Assembly: GCF_015277815.1 (NCBI RefSeq)
Contig: NZ_CP063813.1
Coordinates: 2,294,001 to 2,358,000, forward strand
Direction of reading: 5' to 3'
Source: Microbacterium atlanticum
GTDB lineage: Bacteria > Actinomycetota > Actinomycetes > Actinomycetales > Microbacteriaceae
Length of the DNA: 64,000 bases
The notes below the pieces were generated by a model. It was not told the origin of the DNA. It did no database searches and saw only the letters and a list, made by a program, of their open reading frames with translations. The position numbers and the translations under genes were made by a program. Below are positions 19,662 through 27,612 of this stretch, piece by piece; within the stretch, counting starts at the first letter, position 1, and each line of letters opens with the position of its first letter.

Positions 19662-19935
19662 TTACATCCGTGTGATTTTCCACCGCTCTCCCCACGTACA
19701 ACACAGGTTGTCCACCGATTCATCCACAGCCGGCGAAGCCTGGAAAACACCTGATTCATGCCGGTCCGGCGCTGCGGCGACCGGCTTCCTCCACAGCGCG
19801 AACGTATCGCCGGGCTCGGACATCGGATTCGGCTGTGGAGAGCCGCTTCGGCGTGTCGCCGGCGTGTCGCCGCCCCACCCCGGGCAGGACGTCGGCGGTT
19901 CCGCCGGACACCATCGCATGACGTAGCGTTGACAG
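19662..19935. other. Remainder of the nrdH-MFS divergent gap
   Basis: The whole gap 19539-19935 holds the nrd control region (first half) and then the MFS promoter side. The only further structure I see is a dyad ACAAC (19698-19702), 4 nt, GTTGT (19707-19711). No gene is evident. Confidence 0.5.
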
Positions 19936-21144
19936 GTGGCCGGCTACCGGGAACTCCTGCGCACCCCTGGCGTCGCCCGCATCATCGCCGCCCAGCTGAC
20001 CGCCCGCTTCCCCAACGGCATGATCAGCCTGGTGATCCTCCTGCACATCGAGGGGATCACCGGTTCGTACGGTGCTGCGGGAGTGGTGCTGGCGGCCGTC
20101 TCGATCGGCCAGGCCCTCGCCGGACCCGTCACCAGCCGGTGGATGGGCCGCTGGGGCATGCGGCGCGTGCTGACTCTGACGACGGCCGTGTGCGCGGCAT
20201 CCCTCACCGCCATCGCCTTCCTGATCGTCCCCGTCCCGGTCTACATCGTGCTCGGGTTCCTCGCCGGCGCCTCGACGCCGCCGATCGTGGCCGCCGTGCG
20301 GACGATCTACGCGAAGATGGTCAACTCGATGCAGCTGACCGCGCTCTACTCGCTGGATGCGTCGCTGCAGGAGGTCATCTGGATCCTCGCCCCCGTCCTC
20401 ATCACCTTCGTCGCTACGCAGGCGGGCACGGTGGCCGGGCTGGTGCTGGTGGTGCTGATCCTGGTGTCGGGCGGGACGTGGTTCATCCTGTCGCCCGAGG
20501 TGGGACGGGTCCGTATCCCCCGCAGCAAGCGGTCGTTCGGCACGGTGCTCACCCGCCCGGCGATCCTCATCGCGACGGTGATCGGCTTCCTCCTCATCGG
20601 GTCGTTCGCCGCGGTGGAGGCCGCGGTCGTCGCGACCTTCGACCACGGGGGGCTCGAGGCCGGGCTGGTGCTGGCGGTCTTCTCGGTCGGCAGCCTCATC
20701 GGCGGCTTCGCGTTCGGGCACCTGCCGATGGGTCCGTGGGCGATGGCCCGCCGGCTGAGCGTGGTCGCCCTCGGGCTGGCGCTGACCTCGCTCTGGCTCA
20801 ACGTGTGGTGGATCGGCGCCACGCTGTTCGTCGCGGGGATCGGCATCGCGCCGGCGCTCGCGGTGCTCTCGGCGGTGACCACGGCGAGCGTCAAGTTCAG
20901 CGACACGGCGGAGGCCTTCGGGTGGGTCGGCACCGGCCAGCTCATCGGCGCGGCGGTGGGCTCGGCGGTCACGGGCTTCCTCATCGACGGCCCCGGCGGC
21001 GTGACCGCGGCCTACGTCGCAGCGGCGGCGTTCTGCGGTCTCGGGCTCGTCGTGGCCGTCGCCTTCGTCCGCGGCCTTCCGGATCTGCGGACGCGGGGGG
21101 CGAGCCCGATCCCCGACACCGAGCCGGTGCCGACGATCGGCTGA
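19936..21144 (+). CDS. MFS transporter
   Basis: 402 residues with about 12 hydrophobic segments. The loop between segments 2 and 3 (SRWMGRWGMRRVL) is the MFS motif A region, and the second half begins after the charged linker VRIPRSKRSFGTVL. The family moves small molecules across the inner membrane by proton coupling; this subgroup is related to sugar-efflux or drug-efflux-type carriers but the substrate cannot be inferred. GTG start at 19936, after GACAG. It is monocistronic and is followed by the palindromic repeat array. Confidence 0.85.
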   Translation: MAGYRELLRTPGVARIIAAQLTARFPNGMISLVILLHIEGITGSYGAAGVVLAAVSIGQALAGPVTSRWMGRWGMRRVLTLTTAVCAASLTAIAFLIVPVPVYIVLGFLAGASTPPIVAAVRTIYAKMVNSMQLTALYSLDASLQEVIWILAPVLITFVATQAGTVAGLVLVVLILVSGGTWFILSPEVGRVRIPRSKRSFGTVLTRPAILIATVIGFLLIGSFAAVEAAVVATFDHGGLEAGLVLAVFSVGSLIGGFAFGHLPMGPWAMARRLSVVALGLALTSLWLNVWWIGATLFVAGIGIAPALAVLSAVTTASVKFSDTAEAFGWVGTGQLIGAAVGSAVTGFLIDGPGGVTAAYVAAAAFCGLGLVVAVAFVRGLPDLRTRGASPIPDTEPVPTIG

Positions 21145-21186
21145 CCCCTCGCGCCCTTCGGTCCCCGCGACAACAGTCCCCGCGCG

Positions 21187-21242
21187 CGACTCGCCAAGAC
21201 ACGCCGAACGGATGCCTCCCGCCCGGCGTGTTCTGGCTACTC
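21187..21242. repeat. Palindromic repeat unit 1
   Basis: Left arm CGACTCGCCAAGACACGCCG (21187-21206), 17-nt centre, right arm CGGCGTGTTCTGGCTACTC (21224-21242). The arms pair at 14 of 19 positions. It is the first unit of a family continued at 22389-22692 on the other side of the IS element. Confidence 0.8.
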
Positions 21243-21253
21243 AAGGCAACGCC

Positions 21254-21259
21254 CCTAGG
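21254..21259. repeat. Left target-site duplication CCTAGG
   Basis: Direct repeat of 22367-22372 flanking the IS481-family element. Intact duplications and a clean join indicate a relatively recent insertion. Confidence 0.8.
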
Positions 21260-22366
21260 TGTGATGTCCAGGGACGTTGTTGCGTGAATCGCGTGTGATC
21301 TGCTGACGGGCGAAGGCCTCCCGTTGCGAGAGTGGAGCTGTCTAGGAACCGCTCACGCATCACAGGAGGCCTTCGTTGTCCCACGCTAACGCTGCTCTGA
21401 CCCCGCGCGCTCGTCTGCGGCTGGCCAAGCTCATCGTCGAGGAGCATTGGCCGGTCGCCGTCGCGGCGAAGATGTTCATGACCTCACCGCCGACGGCGCG
21501 CAAGTGGGCGGCCCGGTTCCGGGCCGAAGGGCCCGCGGGAATGATTGACCGGTCCAGCCGGCCGCGCTCGATGCCGGCCAAGACGCCGCCCGCGACAGTG
21601 AAACGGATCGTGCGGTTGCGGTGGCGTCGGCGGCTGGGGCCGGTGCAGATCGCCGGCGAGCTCGGCGTTCCCGCCTCAACGGTGCATGCGGTGCTGGTGC
21701 GGGCCCGGATCAACCGGCTCAGCCACATCGACCGGGTCACCGGCGAGCCGATCCGCCGCTACGAACACGACCATCCCGGATCCCTGATCCACGTCGACGT
21801 CACCAAGTTCGGCAACATCCCCGACGGCGGCGGCTGGCGCTACGTCGGCAAGCAGCAAGGCAAGAAGAACAAGCAGCGCGCCGCCCGCGCCGGCGCCGGA
21901 TACACCGAGAAAGGGCATCCCAACATCGGCACCGCGTTCCTGCACACCGTCATCGACGACCACTCCCGCGTCGCCTACGTCGAGATCTGCAGCGATGAGC
22001 GCGCCGTCACCGCGATCGGCGTGCTCGAACGCGCGGTCGCATGGTTCGCTGACCGCGGCGTCACCGTCGAGCGAGTCTTGTCCGACAACGGATCGGCCTA
22101 TCGCTCCCACGCCTGGAAAGACGCCTGCGCCATGCTCGGCATCCGACACAAACGGACCCGCCCCTACCGCCCGCAGACGAACGGGAAGATAGAACGCTTC
22201 CATCGCACCCTCGCCGACGGCTGGGCCTATGCCCGCTTCTACCCCTCAGACACCGAGCGTCGCGCCGCGCTGCCCGGCTGGCTGCACTTCTACAATCAGC
22301 ACAGGCGCCACTCCGCCATCGGAGCCCCACCCTTCAGCAGACTCAACAACCTGCCTGGACATCACA
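21260..22366 (+). mobile_element. IS481-family insertion sequence (1107 bp)
   Basis: Terminal inverted repeats start TGTGATGTCCAGG (21260) and end CCTGGACATCACA (22366). Flanks are CCTAGG at 21254-21259 and 22367-22372. Rejoining the flanks gives cgcccCTAGGccgggtca, which matches the uninterrupted repeat copy at 22567-22583 (cgcccctgggccgggtc) apart from one base. This shows the insertion point inside the repeat array directly. Because CCTAGG is itself palindromic, the duplication could be 6, 4 or 2 bp; 6 bp fits the TGT ends of IS481. The element carries one intact transposase gene. Confidence 0.92.
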
Positions 22367-22371
22367 CCTAG
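21376..22371 (+). CDS. IS481-family transposase
   Basis: 331 residues. An N-terminal double helix-turn-helix (ALTPRARLRLAKLIVEEHWPV and LGPVQIAGELGVPASTVHAVL) is followed by the DDE integrase core: HVDVTKFG (first Asp), VIDDHSR, SDNGSAYRSH (second Asp), and NGKIERFHRTL (Glu). This is normal length and all catalytic residues are present, so the enzyme is probably active. The start is a TTG at 21376 with a strong AGGAGG 6 nt upstream. The reading frame leaves the element and ends at a TAG in the duplicated target site. Confidence 0.93.
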   Translation: MSHANAALTPRARLRLAKLIVEEHWPVAVAAKMFMTSPPTARKWAARFRAEGPAGMIDRSSRPRSMPAKTPPATVKRIVRLRWRRRLGPVQIAGELGVPASTVHAVLVRARINRLSHIDRVTGEPIRRYEHDHPGSLIHVDVTKFGNIPDGGGWRYVGKQQGKKNKQRAARAGAGYTEKGHPNIGTAFLHTVIDDHSRVAYVEICSDERAVTAIGVLERAVAWFADRGVTVERVLSDNGSAYRSHAWKDACAMLGIRHKRTRPYRPQTNGKIERFHRTLADGWAYARFYPSDTERRAALPGWLHFYNQHRRHSAIGAPPFSRLNNLPGHHT

Positions 22372-22372
22372 G
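22367..22372. repeat. Right target-site duplication CCTAGG
   Basis: Direct repeat of 21254-21259. It also contains the TAG stop codon of the transposase gene (22369-22371). Confidence 0.8.
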
Positions 22373-22388
22373 CCGGGTCACGGTCCCG

Positions 22389-22445
22389 CGACTCGCCAAT
22401 ACACGCCGAACGGATGCCTCGCCGCCGGCGTGTTCTGGCGACTCG
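22389..22445. repeat. Palindromic repeat unit 2
   Basis: Arms CGACTCGCCAATACACGCCG (22389-22408) and CGGCGTGTTCTGGCGACTCG (22426-22445). It has the same layout as unit 1 and nearly perfect complementarity. Confidence 0.8.
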
Positions 22446-22471
22446 AGGTAACACCGCCGGGCACGGTCCCG

Positions 22472-22528
22472 CGACTCGCCAATACACGCCGGACGGAGGC
22501 CTCGTCCCCGGCGTGTTCTGGCGACTCG
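22472..22528. repeat. Palindromic repeat unit 3
   Basis: Left arm from 22472, right arm CGGCGTGTTCTGGCGACTCG ending at 22528. The linker to unit 2 is 26 nt. A lone right half-unit follows at 22541-22560 (CGGCGTGTTCTGGCTACTCG). Confidence 0.8.
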
Positions 22529-22592
22529 AATCAACGCCCCCGGCGTGTTCTGGCTACTCGAGGCAACGCCCCTGGGCCGGGTCACGGTCCCG

Positions 22593-22649
22593 CGACTCGC
22601 CAAGACACGCCGAACGGATGCCTCGCCGCCGGCGTGTCCTGGCGACTCG
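22593..22649. repeat. Palindromic repeat unit 4 plus partial copy
   Basis: Left arm CGACTCGCCAAGACACGCCG (22593-22612), right arm ending at 22649. A degenerate right half (AGCGTGTTCGGCGACTCGAG, from 22674) runs up to the stop of the next gene at 22695. The gap 22372-22694 contains only these repeats. Confidence 0.8.
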
Positions 22650-22694
22650 AGGCAACGCCCCGGCGCAGGGCCCAGCGTGTTCGGCGACTCGAGG

Positions 22695-23099
22695 TCACGC
22701 CAGGCGGCGCAGGAGCTCCAGCACGGCGAGCGCATACGCGTCGGCCGGCTCGGGATGCTCGAAGACCCGCCGCTGTCCGCCCAGCACGATCTCGACCTCA
22801 TGGGTGTCGGGAAGTCGCCTGAGGGCGCGGAAGGCTCCGCGCAGCAGCTCCCGCAGCTGGTGCTCGTGGGGCAGCCACAGTGCGTCCTCGAGGGCGACGG
22901 AATCCAGCGCCCACTCGGTGGTGCCGTTGAAGGCCAGCAGCTTGCCGGTGGCGTACTCCCGTGGCTCGATCGTCATCTCGCTGACCGTGAAGACATCGGC
23001 CTCGAACTCGGGCTCGTCGAGCTGGAACCGATCGCCCGACCGCGGGTGCCAGATCAGGCCGGCGTCGCGGAGGGCCATCGCCAGTTCGGTCGAGATCAC
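22695..23099 (-). CDS. Conserved actinobacterial hypothetical protein
   Basis: 134 residues: MISTELAMALRDAGLIW at the start, then GDRFQL and DDVF-like ADVFTVSEMTIE, FNGTTEWALDSV and WLPHEHQLRELL. I recognise the pattern as a protein common in Microbacteriaceae that is often labelled as pilus-assembly-like without evidence. No membrane segment or signal peptide is present, so it is likely cytoplasmic. It lies 25 nt downstream of the DUF7882-like gene on the same strand, so the two probably share a transcript. Function unknown. Confidence 0.72.
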   Translation of the reverse strand: MISTELAMALRDAGLIWHPRSGDRFQLDEPEFEADVFTVSEMTIEPREYATGKLLAFNGTTEWALDSVALEDALWLPHEHQLRELLRGAFRALRRLPDTHEVEIVLGGQRRVFEHPEPADAYALAVLELLRRLA

Positions 23100-23124
23100 C
23101 AGACCATTCTCCGCGCGCCGGGCG

Positions 23125-23490
23125 TCACGCGGCGACGGAAGGCACGGGTCGCGCCTTCTCGGGCGGCGACCCGACGCCGGCGGCGCCCGCCGTCTCGTCG
23201 TCCCATTCCAGGACCACGCCGCGGCTCGACAAGGCCTCCTCCGCGAGCGTGCGCAGGTACTCGCGGTCGAGCGTCTCGGGCTCGGGCCCGTCGAAGACGA
23301 ATCGAAGCGGGATCGACGGCTGAATCCACACCGACGTGCGGCCCCGCGCCGGGTCCTCTCCGTGCCGCCACGTCAGCATGAACGACTCGCCGCGACGCAG
23401 CTTGGTCGCCGCGAGGACCTTGACGTGTGCGAGCACGTGGTCCGGGATCTCGGCCGGACAAGTCTCGGCTCCGTAGTACAGCTGTGCCAT
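23125..23490 (-). CDS. Small DUF7882-like protein
   Basis: 121 residues from the ATG at 23490, which has GGAGGAGGAGAG upstream; the frame open to 23526 adds unrelated residues. MAQLYYGAETCPAEIPDHVLAHVKV, TKLRRGESFMLTW and SVWIQPSIPLRFVF are the blocks of a small family abundant in Microbacteriaceae, often mis-annotated as ATP-dependent DNA ligase and now assigned to DUF7882. Function unknown. Several paralogues per genome are usual. The family name is from memory. Confidence 0.7.
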   Translation of the reverse strand: MAQLYYGAETCPAEIPDHVLAHVKVLAATKLRRGESFMLTWRHGEDPARGRTSVWIQPSIPLRFVFDGPEPETLDREYLRTLAEEALSSRGVVLEWDDETAGAAGVGSPPEKARPVPSVAA

Positions 23491-23615
23491 CTCTCCTCCT
23501 CCTCCGGGGTGCGCACATCGGGCCACCGTCTGTCAATACCAGTGAACATGATCACTGCTGCTGTGTAATTCACTTGACGTCATGCCCCTTGACCCAGTAC
23601 CCCCACGGAGACGAA

Positions 23616-23846
23616 ATGACGATGGCGCAGAGCGTCGCAGCGCGCTACCAGGAGGATCGCTCGATCACCACCTGGCACGAGGTCGACAGCGGCTTCTGGG
23701 TGGGGAGCGCCGCCGGCGAATTCGTCGGGTCCGTCGAGCGTCTGGGGCGGGCACGATACGTCGCACGCGACGAGGTCAGCCGAGCGCTGGGCGAGTTCGT
23801 CGGGCTGCGCCACGCGCGGAACGCCATCGTCGCGCGACACCCGTAG
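23616..23846 (+). CDS. Small hypothetical protein
   Basis: 76 residues: MTMAQSVAARYQEDRSITTW, then HEVDSGFWVGSAAGEFVGSVERL and a C-terminal helical part. The ATG at 23616 has a GGAG about 6 nt upstream. It has no membrane segment. The W/G/F-rich beta-like N-terminal half resembles small conserved proteins of Microbacterium, but I cannot name a family. It is divergent from the DUF7882-like gene. Confidence 0.6.
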   Translation: MTMAQSVAARYQEDRSITTWHEVDSGFWVGSAAGEFVGSVERLGRARYVARDEVSRALGEFVGLRHARNAIVARHP

Positions 23847-23971
23847 CCGTCACCGGGGAGGCCGAATGCCGCAGAGCGAGACGTCCCCCGCGTGCAGTAT
23901 CCGCGCGATCGGCGTGCGCACGTCCCGGTTCCCACTTCGCGCGCTGCGGCGCGCGCTCCTAGGCTGAGCGC

Positions 23972-24727
23972 ATGCCTTCTCCCGTGACGCTGCCCCGCCT
24001 GTCGTGGGGTGAGGCCGCAGCCCCGCGCCGCGCGCTCCTCGTGCACGGCCTGGGCTCGAACGGCGCGCTCATGTGGCGATACGGCGTCACGCTGGCCGAC
24101 GCGGGATGGCGGGCGGATGCCGTCGACCTGCGCGGCCACGGATCCGCACCGCGTGTCCTGGACTACCGTCTCGAGGCCTACGGTGCCGACGTGCTGGCCG
24201 CACGCCCCGGCGGCGGCCCGTGGGACCTCGTGATCGGGCACTCGCTCGGCGGCGCGGCATCCGTCCTCGCCACCGCGGCCGACCCGGACTGGACGCGAAG
24301 GCTCGTGCTCATCGATCCGGCCATCTCGCTGACCGAGCGCGACCGGGACATCGTCCGCGACAGCCAGACCCGGTCCTTCGACGACCCGTCGCAGACGGCG
24401 GTGCGCGCGGAGCATCCGGACTGGCACCCGCAGGACATCGAGCTGAAGGCGCTTTCAGCTCAGCAGGCGAGCCGATGGGCGGTCGAGCAGACCAGCGCGC
24501 AGAACCCGCGCTGGGATGTGACCGAGGCGGCGCTGTGCATCGGAGTGCCGACGCACGTGATCGCCTCCGACCCGCATGTGTACTCGATCTTCCGAGGGAA
24601 GCCCGCCGAGTCCGCCGTCGCGGCGAACCCGCACATCACGGTGTCCTTCGTGCCGGGCGCCGGGCACTCGCCCCACCGGGACCGTCCGGAGGAGACGATG
24701 GCGGCGCTGCGGGCAGCGATCGGGTAG
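23972..24727 (+). CDS. Alpha/beta hydrolase
   Basis: 251 residues. LLVHGLGSNGALMWRY contains the oxyanion HG motif, VIGHSLGGAAS is the nucleophile elbow (catalytic Ser in GHSLG), and GAGHSPHRDRPEE supplies the catalytic His. The length is typical for a single-domain hydrolase with a small lid. The substrate is unknown. ATG at 23972. It precedes the acyl-CoA dehydrogenase by 78 nt on the same strand. Confidence 0.85.
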   Translation: MPSPVTLPRLSWGEAAAPRRALLVHGLGSNGALMWRYGVTLADAGWRADAVDLRGHGSAPRVLDYRLEAYGADVLAARPGGGPWDLVIGHSLGGAASVLATAADPDWTRRLVLIDPAISLTERDRDIVRDSQTRSFDDPSQTAVRAEHPDWHPQDIELKALSAQQASRWAVEQTSAQNPRWDVTEAALCIGVPTHVIASDPHVYSIFRGKPAESAVAANPHITVSFVPGAGHSPHRDRPEETMAALRAAIG

Positions 24728-24805
24728 AGCTCACCCAGGATCGGCCGCGCGACGAGAACCTCGGACGGCGTCGCCATCGGCACATCCTCGCGGAAGAATG
24801 GCGGG

Positions 24806-25978
24806 GTGACCTCCTTCGATCCGCGCGAGATCCTCGACGACGATCTGCTCGAGCGCTTCCGCACCCGCGCTGCCGTCCACGACCGGGAGAACACGTTCCC
24901 CGGCGATGACCTCGCCGAACTGAAGCGCATCGGCTACCTGTCGATCCTCGCCCCGCGTGAGCTCGGTGGAGCCGGCCTGGGCCTGGCCGAGGCATCCGTC
25001 CTCCAGCAGCGCCTCGCCGGCGCGGCGCCCGCCACCGCGCTCGCGGTCAACATGCACCTGGTGTGGACCGGTGTCGCCAAGGTGCTGGCTGACCGCGGCG
25101 ACGATGCGCTGCGGTTCGTGCTCGAGGGCGCCGTCGCGGGCGACGTGTTCGCCTTCGGCATCAGCGAGGCAGGCAACGACCTGGTGCTGTTCGGCAGCGA
25201 CACGGATGCCGCGCCCCTGCCGGACGGCGGCTACGCGTTCACCGGCACGAAGATCTTCACCTCGCTCGCCCCGGTCTGGACCCAGCTGGGCCTGCACGGG
25301 CTGGACACCTCATCGGAGGACGCGCCGCAGCTGGTCTACGCGTTCGTGCCCCGGTCCGAGGTGCAGGCGGGCCGTGTCACGGTGCGCGACGACTGGGACA
25401 CGCTCGGCATGCGCGGCACGCAGTCCCGCACGACGGTGCTCCGCGACGCGGTGGCACCCGCCGACCGGGTGGTGCGCCGGCTCCCTCCCGGTCCCCAGCC
25501 CGATCCACTCGTCTTCGGCATCTTCAGCACCTTCGAGCTGCTGCTCGCCTCGGTCTACACCGGCATCGCCCGTCGCGCCCTCGACCTCGCGGTCGCCGCC
25601 TCGCAGTCCCGCACATCGAAGAAGACCGGCCGCGCCTACAGTCAGGACCCCGACATCCGATGGCGGATCGCCGAGATGGCGCTCGCGTACGAAGCCCTTC
25701 CGCCGCAGCTCGAATCGCTGGCGCGGGATGTCGACGGACTCACGGACCACGGCGCGCGCTGGTTCTCGCTGCTGGCGGGCGTCAAGCACCGGGCGGTGAC
25801 GGCGGCGAAGGCGATCGTCGACGACGCGGTCCTGGTCGCGGGCGGCTCGTCGTACTTCAACCGGAACGAGCTCAGCCGGCTCTACCGCGACGTGCTCGCG
25901 GGCCTCTTCCACCCCTCCGACCCCGAATCGGCCCACTCGGCCGTCGCGTCCGCGTGGCTCGGGCCCCTCGAGGAGTGA
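24806..25978 (+). CDS. Acyl-CoA dehydrogenase family protein
   Basis: 390 residues from a GTG. The three-domain fold is visible: helical N-terminal part (LAELKRIGYLSILAPRELGGAGLGL), a middle beta domain (AFGISEAGNDLVLFG, FTGTKIFTS, WDTLGMRGTQSRTTVL) and a C-terminal helical part (GIARRALDLAVAASQSR, AGGSSYFNRNELSRLYRDV). It uses FAD. The LGMRGTQSR loop is the canonical one for this family, which also includes flavin-dependent monooxygenase-like members; the substrate is not evident. GTG start follows a GGAAGAATGGCGG stretch. Confidence 0.85.
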   Translation: MTSFDPREILDDDLLERFRTRAAVHDRENTFPGDDLAELKRIGYLSILAPRELGGAGLGLAEASVLQQRLAGAAPATALAVNMHLVWTGVAKVLADRGDDALRFVLEGAVAGDVFAFGISEAGNDLVLFGSDTDAAPLPDGGYAFTGTKIFTSLAPVWTQLGLHGLDTSSEDAPQLVYAFVPRSEVQAGRVTVRDDWDTLGMRGTQSRTTVLRDAVAPADRVVRRLPPGPQPDPLVFGIFSTFELLLASVYTGIARRALDLAVAASQSRTSKKTGRAYSQDPDIRWRIAEMALAYEALPPQLESLARDVDGLTDHGARWFSLLAGVKHRAVTAAKAIVDDAVLVAGGSSYFNRNELSRLYRDVLAGLFHPSDPESAHSAVASAWLGPLEE

Positions 25979-26182
25979 GCGCACCGCTTCCGCCGACGCG
26001 GCTGGGGCGATAGAGTTCGCCCGAACCGGACCAGCCCGGTATCAACTACCCACCCTCGCCCCGGCGAGTCCCCGATGACGTGGACCGCAGGTCGGCATCC
26101 GCTCTCGACGGTGCCGAGTTGCTCGTGCATCCGATCCCGTCTCCCGGGGCAATCGCGGAGGCTTCCGAGAGGACCGACTGCG

Positions 26183-27493
26183 ATGACCACCTCCGCTGAT
26201 CCGAGCGAGCGACGAGCGTCGCGCCGCCGCCGGCTGACCGCCCTGCCCGCCACCGTGGGCGCAATCGTCGGGTTGACCGCGACCGCACTGCTGGCCGCCC
26301 CCGCCGGCGCAGCGCCGCCGCCGGTCCCCGGTGCCGGCACGTACACGGTCGAGGACGTGAACGAGGTCGACTTCGGCAACGACGGCACCATCGATCAGTC
26401 GACGACCGTCACGAAGACCTTCGACCGAAAGGGACGCGTGCTGTCGCATCTCTCGGAGGATCGGCGCCCCGATGGAACGGTGTCGCTGGTGGTGACCACC
26501 ACATGGGAGTACGACCGCCAGGGGAAGACGCTCGCCTACACGACCGACACGGACTACGAGGGCGACCAGGTGCTCGATGCCCGTCAGCAGGTCCGTTTCG
26601 CGTACGACCGCTCGGGCCGGCTGGTGCAGGTCGTTCAGACGTACGACAACGGCGCGGACGGCGTCGATGTCCTCACGACGACATACACGGTGACCTCGGC
26701 CAAGAAGCCGGAGATCTCCTCGACGACGGAGTCCGACTACGACGGCGACGGCGTGCCCGACGAGCGAACTGTCGAGACGACCACGTTCGATCAGCGGGGG
26801 AACGCCGTGCTGGAGACGAGCACCACCGACAACCGCGCCGACGGATCCATCGAGGTCGAGCGGCGCGTGACGCGCACCTTCGACAAGAACACGCTGATCA
26901 GCGAGCTCGACGAGGAGATCCGTCCCTTCTCGTCGTCGTCCCTCACGACGTACACGTACGACCGCAAGGGTCAGTTGACCGGCGTGACGGAGACCTTCGA
27001 GCCGTCGGGGTACTCGATTGTCACGACGTTCTCCTTCGACGCGAGGGGCGTCTTCACCGGCTCCACGCGCCTCACAGACGGGAACGGTGACGGTGTCGTG
27101 GACGAGGAGATCATCGAGACCGTCGAATCGGACGATCAGGGTCGACCAGTGGTCCGCCAGGTGGACACCTTCGGAAACGGCGATCCCTACCGGGAGACCA
27201 CGACGTCCGTCTACGACGGCGACTTCCTCGTGGACGAGACCATCACGCTGGACCGGTTCATCGACGGGGTGCCGGAGAACATCGAACGACGGACCTGGGT
27301 CATCTCCGACGGGCGCGTCGTCGAGCTCACCTACGCGAACGACGAGGGTGGGGACGGCATCGTCGACTACCTCCTCCGCGCGACCACGGTCTACGACGAC
27401 CGCGGCGAGGTGGTCTCCTCCGTCACCGAGACGGATCAGGACGGAGACGGGGTCATAGACGTGATCGAGACGCACACCCGCACCGTGCGGTAA
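26183..27493 (+). CDS. Secreted protein with ~12 tandem 31-residue repeats
   Basis: 436 residues. The N-terminus has an Arg cluster then a hydrophobic core and a likely cleavage after APAGA (~residue 43), so it is exported. The rest is about 12 tandem repeats of ~31 residues. Each starts with a Tyr/Phe-Asp strand (WEYDRQGK, FAYDRSGR, YTYDRKGQ, TVYDDRGE) and ends with an acidic loop, some of them clear DxDxDG calcium-loop-like sequences (DYDGDGVPDE, DGNGDGVVDE, DQDGDGVIDV). The YDxxG pattern recalls YD/RHS repeats, but no RHS core or toxin domain is present. No sorting signal or C-terminal anchor is visible. GAGAGG lies ~10 nt before the ATG. It may be a calcium-stabilised extracellular or wall-associated protein; this is inference. 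Confidence 0.8.
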   Translation: MTTSADPSERRASRRRRLTALPATVGAIVGLTATALLAAPAGAAPPPVPGAGTYTVEDVNEVDFGNDGTIDQSTTVTKTFDRKGRVLSHLSEDRRPDGTVSLVVTTTWEYDRQGKTLAYTTDTDYEGDQVLDARQQVRFAYDRSGRLVQVVQTYDNGADGVDVLTTTYTVTSAKKPEISSTTESDYDGDGVPDERTVETTTFDQRGNAVLETSTTDNRADGSIEVERRVTRTFDKNTLISELDEEIRPFSSSSLTTYTYDRKGQLTGVTETFEPSGYSIVTTFSFDARGVFTGSTRLTDGNGDGVVDEEIIETVESDDQGRPVVRQVDTFGNGDPYRETTTSVYDGDFLVDETITLDRFIDGVPENIERRTWVISDGRVVELTYANDEGGDGIVDYLLRATTVYDDRGEVVSSVTETDQDGDGVIDVIETHTRTVR

Positions 27494-27612
27494 CGGCTCC
27501 CGACGCATGGGCGGCGGGCGCCGGCTCCCCGTCGCCTACCTCGCGACGGCCACCGCCGCAACCACCTGGGCCCACCTCCCCCGCGCGACCGGTCGCGTGC
27601 GAGGATGACCCC

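Noticed and set aside
19680..19760. Cluster of TCCACA-like motifs as DnaA boxes or an origin
   Set aside because: None matches TTATCCACA, and no dnaA, dnaN or origin-type genes are present.
22389..22692. Possible CRISPR array
   Set aside because: Repeats are ~57-nt palindromes with repeated linkers rather than unique spacers, and no cas genes are near.
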